From positions 12,817-76,816 of the forward strand of contig JBGTSF010000013.1 of NCBI GenBank assembly GCA_041940425.1: DNA of 64,000 nt, given 5' to 3'. This document shows, in pieces, positions 8,615 to 16,517 of the stretch (the first letter of the stretch is position 1; the number at the start of each line of letters is the position of its first letter). Origin of the DNA: DATHTS01 sp041940425. Lineage in GTDB: Bacteria; Acidobacteriota; Blastocatellia; Pyrinomonadales; Pyrinomonadaceae. The position numbers were made by a program, and so were the translations under genes. The notes beneath the pieces are model-generated. The model saw only the letters and a list, made by a program, of their open reading frames with translations. It ran no database searches and was not told the DNA's origin.

Positions 8615-9352
8615 TCATCTCTCAACGAATTTTCCCAAATAATAAGGAAGCATTTTCCGCCACCAAACCCAATCGTGATTCACGTCGTGTCCCCAAACAT
8701 CCAACCAATGAGGAATTCCTTTTGAATGAAGAAGCGCGGAAAACTCGCGGCTGCGGTCGGGCGCTTCGAACGCGCCTTGTCCGGTCGAGATGACGATCGC
8801 GTCGGCTTGTCTCAAACGAGGCAGATGATAATCGTCGTTCAGATTTTTCAGATACATCATCGGATTGTTGAAATAGACGTTGTCGTCGTAATAGCTTTCC
8901 AGGTAATTGTAAATATCATAGCTTCCGCTCATCGCAATCGTCCCGCGAAAATTGTCGGAATGCTTAAAATATGTGTTCGCCGCTAAAAAAGCTCCGAGCG
9001 ACGCGCCCGTCGTCAGAGGTCGAGCGTCTTCGCCGCATTCGTTTCTAATCAATGGCAAGACTTCTTCCATAATGTACCGGTCGTAGCGCGAAAGCATCTC
9101 GACCTTCCACGCCGGATGCGATTGGCGATTTAATAAACTGTATTTATTAACCGAATTGATCGAATAAGCGCGAATGAGACCGTTTTCGATAAACCATTTG
9201 ATAGCATCAACCAGATAAAAGCGTTCGTATTCCAGATAATCCGCCGCGGCGGTCGGAAACATTAACAGCGGGTAACCCGCGTGCCCGTATGCCACGAGCG
9301 GCATTTCCATATTCAGATTGTGGCTAAACCACGAAGTCGTATCACGTCGCAT
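8615..9352 (-). CDS. Alpha/beta-hydrolase esterase
   Basis: 245 aa protein of the esterase-D/feruloyl-esterase-like alpha/beta hydrolase type. The nucleophile elbow GASLG lies in the middle (about residues 118-122) and the candidate catalytic His in HDVNHDW near the C terminus; an Asp in the DRSREF region could complete the triad. No signal peptide is seen, so it is probably cytoplasmic. The substrate cannot be predicted. The final residues (VER) and the stop codon come from the neighbouring heptamer arm, so the C terminus may have been altered by that insertion. Confidence 0.75.
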   Translation of the reverse strand: MRRDTTSWFSHNLNMEMPLVAYGHAGYPLLMFPTAAADYLEYERFYLVDAIKWFIENGLIRAYSINSVNKYSLLNRQSHPAWKVEMLSRYDRYIMEEVLPLIRNECGEDARPLTTGASLGAFLAANTYFKHSDNFRGTIAMSGSYDIYNYLESYYDDNVYFNNPMMYLKNLNDDYHLPRLRQADAIVISTGQGAFEAPDRSREFSALLHSKGIPHWLDVWGHDVNHDWVWWRKMLPYYLGKFVER

Positions 9353-9561
9353 AAATTATAAAAATAAACTCCAATAAAGATATAAAATAAAACTTTTTTG
9401 ATTAAGTGAGGTTAAAAGATAATTCGGGTAAGTTCAAGTTTGCTTCAACGGAATATCGAATAAATTTGTTCTGTCAGCCAAATCAAAAAATTACTATGAT
9501 TTTGCAGATTAGCTATGCTATTATCCACAAAAATACTTAATTGCTCTAGGAAGTTCCCAGT

Positions 9562-11403
9562 ATGAAAAAATCATCGAATTCAAAATCCGCGTTTTGTTTT
9601 ATCGCACTATTTTTCTGCGCTAATATTTTTGTCATCGGACAGGATATTGTGGCTGAGCCGGTCTTTACCAGTGTCGGAAGCACCGAGAGGAAAAATTCCG
9701 ATAAAGAGGAGGAAAAAGGCTCGACTGTGCGCGGGCGCGTAACTTACCGTGATTCGGGCGCGCCGGTGCGCCGCGGCTGGATCGCTTTTCGCAAGATCAA
9801 GGAATTGGTCGAACCGCCGAAAACGGAAAGCAAGGGAGAAGTTTTCGTCGGGAGTTCAACGTCATACGGAACGGATAATTACGTTTTGACCAACGATCTG
9901 GGCGAGTTTGAAATGAAAAACGTCAAAGCCGGAATTTACCAGCCGGTCTTAAAGGTCATGGGAGTTTTAAATCCCGAATTTTCCGACCGCGACAATCCTT
10001 TGTTTCAGCAAATTGCGGTTGACGGCGTAAGCGAAATTCAGACCTTGATCGGTATCGTGCGCGGCGCGGCGGTCAGCGGCAGAATTTTGTATGCCGACGG
10101 CTCGCCGGTCATCGGCGCGCGCGTGCAGGTTTTGGATAAAGAGAGCCGTGTCTTTCGGTATTACGAGTATTCGGAAAATTTAACGACGACGACGACGGAT
10201 GATCTGGGATTTTACCGTTTGAGCGGTTTGCCGGAAGGCGATTATATCGTTCGCGTCGTCGAGCCGTCTCTGCCGGCAAGATCGGTTAAATCGGTAAGCA
10301 GTTACGATTTGTCCAGAACGGCGTATTCTTCCGAACATAAAACTTATTATCCGAATGCCGACAGTCAAAAAGAAGCCGTTCCGGTTCAATTGCTTTTGGG
10401 ACAAGAACAAACCGGTATAAATATATCAATCCCGGATCGCCGTTCATTAACCATTTCGGGAAGCGTCGTTGCAAAAAGCGATAAGAAACCGGTCGGAAAC
10501 GCAACGGTTTCATTTTCAAAAAATAATGAAGAAGATTTTGTTTTAGAGTATGACGGCGGACAGAACAGGCAATTAAAAACCGATGAAACCGGAATCTGGA
10601 AATTCGAAGACCTGCCGGAAGGGAAATATCTCGTCAGAGCTTCCGTAAATGGTGAATACGAATATGAGAACGGAAAAGCCGTATTAAAGAAACCGTCCGT
10701 CAGATATGCGCCTCAAGCAGTAGAAATTGATCTCGAAGAAAACGATGCGGAAAATATTCTGATCGAACTTTCAGTCGAGGCGACGATTGCCGGTTTTGTT
10801 TCCGTCGAGGACGGAAAAGAAATCCCGAACCGTGTGTATATTTCGGCAGTCAGCAGGGATTTCAGAAACAGCGCGGGCGAGGGCGTTGAGAAATCGAATA
10901 AGCAAAGCGATAAGCGGCGGCTTCCGTTTCTGATTTCAGCCGTTTCCGAGGGCGAGTTTTATCTGACGGGCAGCGCAACCGAGGATTATTACGTTAAATC
11001 CATCCGTCTGGGCAGTAAAGATTTACTCAATGAAACATTGAAGATCGAAGCGGGAGAAAAGATCGAAAATGTCGAGGTCGTCTTAAGCGACAAAATCGGC
11101 ACGGTCAAGGGAAAAGTTTCGGGGCTGGAAAAAGGCGAACGCGCTTTTGTCGTCATTTTTCCCGCGGGCAAGAAAGGAGTAGCCGCCTTTGCTTCGGCAA
11201 GACAGGGCGCGGTAAATGATAAAGGCGAATTTACTCTAACAGCCGCTCCCGGCGATTATATTATTTTTGTCGGCACGGCAAAAAACCGTCCGAAAATCGG
11301 AAAGTTCGACGAATGGCTCGAAGAAATTCGGACGAAATCGGAAAAAATAACCGTTCGATTGAATGAAACGGCGAACGTCAGTTTAACTTATGCCGACAAA
11401 TAA
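9562..11403 (+). CDS. Secreted protein with carboxypeptidase-regulatory-like beta-sandwich repeats
   Basis: 613 aa with a signal peptide (SAFCFIALFFCANIFVIG, cleavage after about residue 26). The rest is all-beta and contains several units of the carboxypeptidase-regulatory or Cna-B-like type, visible as repeated G-x-V/I openings with D-x-G-x-[FW] and LPEG[DK]Y turns (for example near 190-230, 340-355). Such domains act as stalks or binding modules on cell-surface proteins; there is no TonB barrel here. It stands alone, divergent from the esterase gene, and ends at a strong terminator. The role is otherwise unknown. Confidence 0.7.
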   Translation: MKKSSNSKSAFCFIALFFCANIFVIGQDIVAEPVFTSVGSTERKNSDKEEEKGSTVRGRVTYRDSGAPVRRGWIAFRKIKELVEPPKTESKGEVFVGSSTSYGTDNYVLTNDLGEFEMKNVKAGIYQPVLKVMGVLNPEFSDRDNPLFQQIAVDGVSEIQTLIGIVRGAAVSGRILYADGSPVIGARVQVLDKESRVFRYYEYSENLTTTTTDDLGFYRLSGLPEGDYIVRVVEPSLPARSVKSVSSYDLSRTAYSSEHKTYYPNADSQKEAVPVQLLLGQEQTGINISIPDRRSLTISGSVVAKSDKKPVGNATVSFSKNNEEDFVLEYDGGQNRQLKTDETGIWKFEDLPEGKYLVRASVNGEYEYENGKAVLKKPSVRYAPQAVEIDLEENDAENILIELSVEATIAGFVSVEDGKEIPNRVYISAVSRDFRNSAGEGVEKSNKQSDKRRLPFLISAVSEGEFYLTGSATEDYYVKSIRLGSKDLLNETLKIEAGEKIENVEVVLSDKIGTVKGKVSGLEKGERAFVVIFPAGKKGVAAFASARQGAVNDKGEFTLTAAPGDYIIFVGTAKNRPKIGKFDEWLEEIRTKSEKITVRLNETANVSLTYADK

Positions 11404-11420
11404 TAAAGTAAAATTTTTTG

Positions 11421-11457
11421 AAAAGCGCGTTGTGAAACTAACGCGCTTTTTTAATTT
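11421..11457. terminator. Bidirectional rho-independent terminator
   Basis: AAAAGCGCGTT at 11421 pairs with AACGCGCTTTT, with an 8-nt loop, followed by a T-rich tract. It lies between convergent genes 9562-11403 (+) and 11464-12426 (-) and should serve both. Confidence 0.8.
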
Positions 11458-11463
11458 TTGGAA

Positions 11464-12426
11464 TTATTTCGCAACCGTTATCTCGCGCGTCGTCGAATTA
11501 TAGCCGCCGTTTTCGACCACATTGCCGTCTTTGTCAATGAGTTCCAGCTTGACGGTATGTTTGCCGGTCGTCCAGCCGGAAAACCAGACGGGTTCCCATT
11601 TCTCGATCATTTTTACTTCCTTGCCGTCAACCGTCAGACGAATTTTATATTCGCCGCCGTCGCCCGTGAGCTTGGCGTTTGCCAGCCAGAAATCGATCAT
11701 GATCGCTTCGGCTTCGGCTTCCTTGTATTCGCCTTTCGGTCGGCTGTAGGTCAGAAGCGGTTTCGCTTTATCAACCGCGCCGGCGGTCGAAGACTGCATA
11801 TCTTTGCCTTCGGGCGTGCCGGAAGCGTTGGCGTTTGACATCGGCTGATTGGCGTTGGTCGTGGTCGGTTTTGTCGGATCCGCGCCGCCGTCTTTGACGG
11901 TAAAGCGGATCATCTGAAACGCGCCCGGATTTTTATAACTTTCGTGCCACGGGCGCGACGGGAAAACTCTCAAAGTGTGTTCGCCGTCCGAAACATTCCG
12001 CAGTTCGAATTCCTGTCCGAGATTGTAATAGGCTTCATACGGCTGATTGTCGAGAATGATGTGAATATGATTGCCCATATCCGTCGCCGGGTCTTTGCCC
12101 GGCTGGTAGCCTTTCAGATCGCCGCTCAATTCCAATTTCACCTTGACGGTCGAACTGTTGACGGTCGCGCCGTCTTTCGGTTCGACAAAAGTCAAAGTCG
12201 GCGCGGCTTTGTCCTGTTCGCCGCGCTGGTTCATCATATACTCGACCTTCTGCGGGCGCGGAGTTTCCGCCAGAGTCTGCGCCGCCGACGTATTGATGTT
12301 CGTGGCGTTCGGGCTAAGAGCGTTGGCGTTTGAATTGCTGTCCAAAACCGTGTTGCCCTTCGGCGGATCGCAAGCCGCGAAAAATGCGAGGGCGGTTAAG
12401 ATGACTAATAGTTTTGTAAATTTCAT
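11464..12426 (-). CDS. Putative lipoprotein with Ig-like segments
   Basis: 320 aa from the ATG at 12426, chosen because an AAGGAGGA ribosome-binding site sits just upstream and because the protein then starts with a lipoprotein signal (lipobox AFFAAC, Cys at about residue 17). An Asn/Thr/Ala-rich linker precedes two related beta-rich segments: one after FVEPKDGATV and one after YSRPKGEY, each with a DGEHTLRV- or TTGKHTVKL-like strand. This looks like duplicated Ig-like or DUF4399-type modules on an outer-membrane lipoprotein. The function is unknown. Confidence 0.65.
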   Translation of the reverse strand: MKFTKLLVILTALAFFAACDPPKGNTVLDSNSNANALSPNATNINTSAAQTLAETPRPQKVEYMMNQRGEQDKAAPTLTFVEPKDGATVNSSTVKVKLELSGDLKGYQPGKDPATDMGNHIHIILDNQPYEAYYNLGQEFELRNVSDGEHTLRVFPSRPWHESYKNPGAFQMIRFTVKDGGADPTKPTTTNANQPMSNANASGTPEGKDMQSSTAGAVDKAKPLLTYSRPKGEYKEAEAEAIMIDFWLANAKLTGDGGEYKIRLTVDGKEVKMIEKWEPVWFSGWTTGKHTVKLELIDKDGNVVENGGYNSTTREITVAK

Positions 12427-12485
12427 TAATTCCTCCTTGTTAAAATAACGGTAGTGTTTCATGATTTATGCTGAAGAATGGAAAT

Positions 12486-12568
12486 TTCGGAATAGATTCG
12501 AGATGAGAGATGATAACTGATAGATTTTATCTTTCATCTATTATCTTTCATCTCCCATCTATTCCGAA
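12486..12568. repeat. Heptamer-array hairpin upstream of the lipoprotein gene
   Basis: Arms 12486-12525 and 12529-12568 (40 nt each) are imperfect reverse complements with only a 3-nt loop. The outer ends match perfectly for 12 bp (TTCGGAATAGAT), and the interior consists of GAGATGA/GATGAAA-type words. It lies between lipB (upstream on the same strand) and the lipoprotein gene. Confidence 0.85.
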
Positions 12569-12625
12569 CCGTTTTTCTTTCATCATAAAATCCGAGATGC
12601 CATCAAAATAACTTTATAAAAAAAC

Positions 12626-13306
12626 TTAAACCGCAAGTTCCAATTTCTTGATTTTTTCTTCTACTTTACCGAACTCGAACACATCGGCAAAATTTTTAAT
12701 GATTTTATCTTCGACTTCCGCCAGAGAAAGTTCGCGTCCCAAAATCTGTTCCATCGAAGCGACCGGTTCGCCTTCGCAGGCGATGATCCAATTGTAATAG
12801 CTCAGATCCGTATTCACATTCAGGGCGAAACCGTGCGTCGTAACCCAGCGTTTGATATGAATCCCGATTGCCGCGACCTTTCCGTCTTTTGTATGAACGC
12901 CCGTCAAACCTTCGATCCGAAAAGCGTCAATGCCGAAATCCTGCATCGTGCGGATCAAAACTTCTTCCAGATCGCGCACGAATTTATGCACATCCTCGCG
13001 GTCGGGCGATAAGTTAAAGATCGGATAACCGACGATCTGACCGATGCCGTGATACGTTACCTTGCCGCCGCGATTCGTCTCGAAAACGGTCGCGCCGAGA
13101 TATTTCAGAGCGTCTTCGGTCGCCAGAACTCCGGCGTGTTTCGCGCTTCTTCCAAGCGTGTATGTATGCGGGTGTTCAAGGAGCAATAAAAAATCCTTTT
13201 CGCGCCGCGCGATGACTTCGGTTTCAAGCTCTTTCTGCAGATCGAGACCGTCCGCATAAGCAACCCGTCCGAGCCTTTTTACTTCCAATTGTCTTTCCCG
13301 CATCAT
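12626..13306 (-). CDS. lipB: Octanoyl-[ACP]:protein N-octanoyltransferase LipB
   Basis: 226 aa, normal LipB length. The enzyme moves octanoate from ACP to lipoyl domains, the first step of lipoate biosynthesis. Family motifs are the GGKVTYHGIGQIVGYP block, the IGIHIKRWVTTHGFALNV block, and the catalytic Cys in WIIACEGEP. No lipA is nearby. It lies 55 nt from a divergent small secreted-protein gene. A possible downstream extension of the transcript into the lipoprotein gene would have to cross the 12486 hairpin. Confidence 0.93.
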   Translation of the reverse strand: MMRERQLEVKRLGRVAYADGLDLQKELETEVIARREKDFLLLLEHPHTYTLGRSAKHAGVLATEDALKYLGATVFETNRGGKVTYHGIGQIVGYPIFNLSPDREDVHKFVRDLEEVLIRTMQDFGIDAFRIEGLTGVHTKDGKVAAIGIHIKRWVTTHGFALNVNTDLSYYNWIIACEGEPVASMEQILGRELSLAEVEDKIIKNFADVFEFGKVEEKIKKLELAV

Positions 13307-13361
13307 TTGTTATGATAAGATTTTACGAATAAAACCCCTAATTCGGCAATTGGTGATAAAA

Positions 13362-13892
13362 ATGATTAATAAGAATTTATTGAAATTTGTAATATTTGCA
13401 GTTTGTATTTTAGGCTTTACTTTTACCGCTGACGCGCAGAGAAAGCGTTCGACCAGAACGACAAAGCCGAAGGTCGTTACCGAATCAACCATCGGCAAAA
13501 CCGACCTCAAAGACGGCGCGGAAAAGGTTTCGATCCAGATCAAAAACACGACGAAATTTTTATATCTGTTAGGCAGTGTCGCCAACGGCATCGAACAGAT
13601 TGATAAAGACGCGCGCGCCGGAAAAGTTTCACGCGATATTCAGGCAAAAAACGAGCAGTTCAAAAAAGACGTGATGCAAAGCATCCGAAACTTACGCGCC
13701 GGAATGATCGCGCTCGAAGTTGATTTCAGAACAAAACCGCAACTCCAAAAATACTTAATTAATATTCAAGGAATCTCCGACATGAGCGGACGCGCCGAAG
13801 ACATGGCAAACGGCGGCGAATTCGTAGAATCGGGCAAGATGCTTTTATTGGTGGTTGAGAAATTGTCGGATACTTTGGCAGCTTTACCTTAA
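13362..13892 (+). CDS. Small secreted protein of unknown function
   Basis: 176 aa from the ATG at 13362, preferred over the TTG at 13350 because GGTGAT lies just upstream. A signal peptide (LLKFVIFAVCILGFTFTADA) is followed by a Lys/Arg/Thr-rich segment and a helical domain with conserved-looking blocks KFLYLLGSVANGIEQIDKDAR and LRAGMIALEVDF. No family is recognised. It is convergent with the phosphohexomutase gene across a perfect 40-bp palindrome. Confidence 0.6.
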   Translation: MINKNLLKFVIFAVCILGFTFTADAQRKRSTRTTKPKVVTESTIGKTDLKDGAEKVSIQIKNTTKFLYLLGSVANGIEQIDKDARAGKVSRDIQAKNEQFKKDVMQSIRNLRAGMIALEVDFRTKPQLQKYLINIQGISDMSGRAEDMANGGEFVESGKMLLLVVEKLSDTLAALP

Positions 13893-13912
13893 ATATCTTT
13901 TTTGTAAGCAAT

Positions 13913-13952
13913 GAGAATCGTGTCAAAGAATTAATTCTTTGACACGATTCTC
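13913..13952. repeat. Perfect 40-bp palindrome over the 3' end of the phosphohexomutase gene
   Basis: 13913-13932 is the exact reverse complement of 13933-13952 with no loop. It covers the last ten codons and stop of the minus-strand gene and the gap to the convergent gene. Neither side is followed by a proper T tract, so it is not a standard terminator, though it could act as a transcript-end barrier for both genes. Confidence 0.9.
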
Positions 13953-15272
13953 GACCGTTTCGCGGCTTTTCCGTAAATTCTCTTCCGAATCGGCTTCAAA
14001 ACGCAAAACCAAAATCGCCTGCGTATTCGAAGCGCGAACCAAGCCCCAGCCGTTTTCAAACAGAATTCTCGCGCCGTCAATCGTGATGACTTCGTTTGTC
14101 TTGGAAAATTCATCGGCGATCCTTTGGACGATCTCGAATTTTTGTTCTTCCGTGCAGTCAACCCGGAGTTCGGGCGTGGAAAATGTTTCCGGCAGATCGG
14201 CGAGAAGTTCGGATAATTTTTTATCGGTTTTTGAAAGAATTTCCAATACTCTCGCGCCCGCGTAGGTCGCGTCGTCAAAGCCGTAAAATCTATCGGCAAA
14301 GAAAATATGACCGCTCATCTCTCCGGCGAGCGCGGCATTGGTTTCCTTCATTTTCGCTTTGATAAGCGAATGTCCGGCTTTCCACATGATCGGATTTCCG
14401 CCGTGAGCGGCGATATCGTTATACAGATTTTGCGAGCATTTTACTTCGGCGATGATCGTCGCATTCGGACGCTCTTTCAAGATTTCGCGCGAAAGCAAAA
14501 TCATCAATTCGTCACCCCAGATGATGCGTCCGTTTTCGTCAATCAAACCGATGCGGTCGCCGTCGCCGTCGAACGCGATGCCGAGATCGGCGTTCGTTTC
14601 CAAAACTTTTTCGATGCAGTCCTGTAGATTTTCCGTCACGGTCGGATCGGGATGATGATTCGGAAAATTCGAGTCGGGTTCGGTGAAAAGTTTGACCATT
14701 TCGACACCGAGTTTTTCATAAACCGGAACAGCCGTTACGCCGCCCATTCCGTTGCCTCCGTCAATCACGGCTTTTATTTTCCGATTGCCGAAATTTATTT
14801 TCGAGAGAATATCTTCGATGTAATCGTCTAAAACCTCGATGTTTTCAACTGTTCCCGCGCCCGCCGCAAATTCGCCGGAAAATGCGATTTCTTTTATTTC
14901 CTGAATCTGCGAACCGAACAGCGTCTGTTTGCCGAGACAAATTTTAAAGCCGTTGTGGTCGGGCGGATTGTGCGAGCCGGTGATCATCACGCCGCCGTCC
15001 ACCGATTTTGTGAAAACCGTGTGATACAAAACCGGAGTCGGAACTCTGCCGATGAGAACGGCGTCACAGCCCGAACTGTTAAAACCTTCGGTCAAAAGCC
15101 GTTCAAAAACAGGCGAACTAACGCGAGCATCAAAGCCGATGGCGATACGCTTCGCGCCGTTTTTATTAAAAAACGTGCCGACGGCTTTCCCCAGAACGGC
15201 GACCGTTTCTTCCGTTAAATCTTGCCCGACAATTCCGCGAATGTCGTATTCTCTAAAAATATTCGGATTCAT
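13923..15272 (-). CDS. Phosphomannomutase/phosphoglucomutase
   Basis: 449 aa alpha-D-phosphohexomutase (AlgC/ManB type), interconverting hexose 6- and 1-phosphates for polysaccharide or LPS precursors. The active-site phosphoserine loop TGSHNPPDHNG (about residues 95-105), the metal loop DGDGDRIG (about 230-237) and the sugar loop GEMSGHIFF (about 310) are all present, with a C-terminal phosphate-binding domain (RASNTQAILVLRFE). Mannose versus glucose preference cannot be told from sequence. The final ten codons are embedded in a perfect palindrome. Confidence 0.9.
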   Translation of the reverse strand: MNPNIFREYDIRGIVGQDLTEETVAVLGKAVGTFFNKNGAKRIAIGFDARVSSPVFERLLTEGFNSSGCDAVLIGRVPTPVLYHTVFTKSVDGGVMITGSHNPPDHNGFKICLGKQTLFGSQIQEIKEIAFSGEFAAGAGTVENIEVLDDYIEDILSKINFGNRKIKAVIDGGNGMGGVTAVPVYEKLGVEMVKLFTEPDSNFPNHHPDPTVTENLQDCIEKVLETNADLGIAFDGDGDRIGLIDENGRIIWGDELMILLSREILKERPNATIIAEVKCSQNLYNDIAAHGGNPIMWKAGHSLIKAKMKETNAALAGEMSGHIFFADRFYGFDDATYAGARVLEILSKTDKKLSELLADLPETFSTPELRVDCTEEQKFEIVQRIADEFSKTNEVITIDGARILFENGWGLVRASNTQAILVLRFEADSEENLRKSRETVENRVKELIL

Positions 15273-15304
15273 TTGGATTTGATTTTCGCAAACGAACGGG
15301 AAGG

Positions 15305-15420
15305 ACGCAATACGTGATACGTGATACGTGATACGTGAAAGGTTATTTGATTAAATGTAATAATCTGCATTTCATGAACTACGAATTACGTATCACGAAT
15401 TACTTATTACTTATTCACGG
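15305..15420. repeat. Heptamer-array inverted repeat upstream of the VWA genes
   Basis: Left arm 15305-15342 has four TACGTGA words. Right arm 15379-15420 has degenerate reverse-complement words (TATCACG, TTACTTA, TTATTCACG). The loop is about 36 nt. It lies in the divergent gap between the phosphohexomutase and VWA genes. Confidence 0.75.
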
Positions 15421-15450
15421 CGCATTTTTGATATACTGCCTGTTTAGTTT

Positions 15451-15470
15451 TGGCAACCGCGCGGTTGCCA
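15451..15470. promoter_or_regulatory. Perfect 20-bp palindrome upstream of VWA gene
   Basis: TGGCAACCGC/GCGGTTGCCA with no loop, 37 nt before the VWA start codon. A TATACT hexamer lies about 18 nt upstream, so the palindrome is placed where an operator or a transcript 5' hairpin would be. No regulator can be named. Confidence 0.5.
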
Positions 15471-15507
15471 GTTTGCATCGAAAACAGCGTAATTAATTAC
15501 AAATCCT

Positions 15508-16458
15508 ATGAAAAATTTACTTCGTTTATCCGGTCTTTTGTTTACTTTGAGTGTTTTTATACTGCCCGCCGCGGCGCAGGTCGAAGATGTCGTCAAGACG
15601 TTCGAGGTGCGTCTGCCCGTAACCGTCAAGGACAAAAAGAAAAATCTCGTTTCGGGGCTGACGAAAAACGATTTTATCGTTTTGGAAGACGGCGTGCCGC
15701 AGGAGATCACGTTTTTTACCGACGAGAAAACCAATCCGCCGGTTTACGTCGGCGTTTTGATGGACACATCGGCTTCGACCAAAGGCAAGCTGGATTTTTC
15801 AAAACGCGCGGCGAAAGATTTTATTTATACCGTAACCCGTTTAAGAAAAGACAAAGCGGCTTTTATGACATTTGACCACGAAGTCAGTCTGAAACAGGAT
15901 TTTACGGACAAACTCGACCTCTTAGACCGCGCCGTTGACAAGGTGAAAAAGGTCGGTTCGCAGACCTCGCTCTACGACGCGATCTGGCAGTTTACGGACG
16001 AAAAAATGCGAAGCGCGCCGGGCAGACGGGTGATCGTCATTATCACCGACGGCGACGATACGTTCAGCCGCGCTTCGATCGAGGACGCGATCGATCTGGC
16101 GCAGAGAACGGAAACGACGATCTTCGGCATTTCGACCAAAGAAGGTTTCTTAGGCGCGGTGCCGGGTGTCGAAGCCGGAACGGTCAAGGATAAAGGCGAC
16201 AAGTATCTGACGCGTTTGTGCGAAGAAACGGGCGGCGAAGCGTTTTTTACGGGCGATATGCTCGCGCTCGAACGCGCCTTTACAAAAATTTCGCAGGAAC
16301 TTCGCTCGCAGTATATTCTTACCTATCGTCCGGCAAATCAGGAATACGACGGCAAGAAACGCAAAGTCGAGGTGCGATTTAAAGACGGCGACAAGAACGA
16401 TAAATACAAGATTCGCACAAAAGACAGCTATCGCGCGGTCAGAGATACTTTGCAATAG
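15508..16458 (+). CDS. Secreted VWA-domain protein, acidobacterial type (1)
   Basis: 316 aa. A signal peptide (residues 1-23, ending AAAQ) is followed by a short beta region (VRLPVTVKDKKKNLVSGLTKNDF) and a von Willebrand A domain with the MIDAS motif DTSAS (about residues 88-92) and a second acidic site IITDGDD. This matches the VWFA-related domain family widespread in Acidobacteria. It is probably an exported metal-dependent adhesion or assembly protein. The next gene is a paralogue in the same orientation 59 nt downstream, suggesting a duplicated pair. Confidence 0.85.
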   Translation: MKNLLRLSGLLFTLSVFILPAAAQVEDVVKTFEVRLPVTVKDKKKNLVSGLTKNDFIVLEDGVPQEITFFTDEKTNPPVYVGVLMDTSASTKGKLDFSKRAAKDFIYTVTRLRKDKAAFMTFDHEVSLKQDFTDKLDLLDRAVDKVKKVGSQTSLYDAIWQFTDEKMRSAPGRRVIVIITDGDDTFSRASIEDAIDLAQRTETTIFGISTKEGFLGAVPGVEAGTVKDKGDKYLTRLCEETGGEAFFTGDMLALERAFTKISQELRSQYILTYRPANQEYDGKKRKVEVRFKDGDKNDKYKIRTKDSYRAVRDTLQ

Positions 16459-16517
16459 AGGATTAAAAAACGATTCGCCTTTTTCGTTTGTCGTTTTGAG
16501 AGGTGGTAAAAGATTTT

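Larger units (their letters stand above)
8137..8625. mobile_element. Element with 33-bp inverted heptamer arms enclosing a four-helix-bundle gene
   Basis: Arms 8137-8169 and 8593-8625 are reverse complements with 32 of 33 positions identical. Both consist of tandem 7-bp words (GGGATGA/AGGATGA). The 489-bp unit holds one ORF on the minus strand, the four-helix-bundle gene, whose start codon is formed by the right arm. The element abuts the PBP1A stop by 1 nt, and the right arm encodes the last codons and stop of the esterase gene at 8615-9352. No target-site duplication is evident and no transposase is present. Confidence 0.7.
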
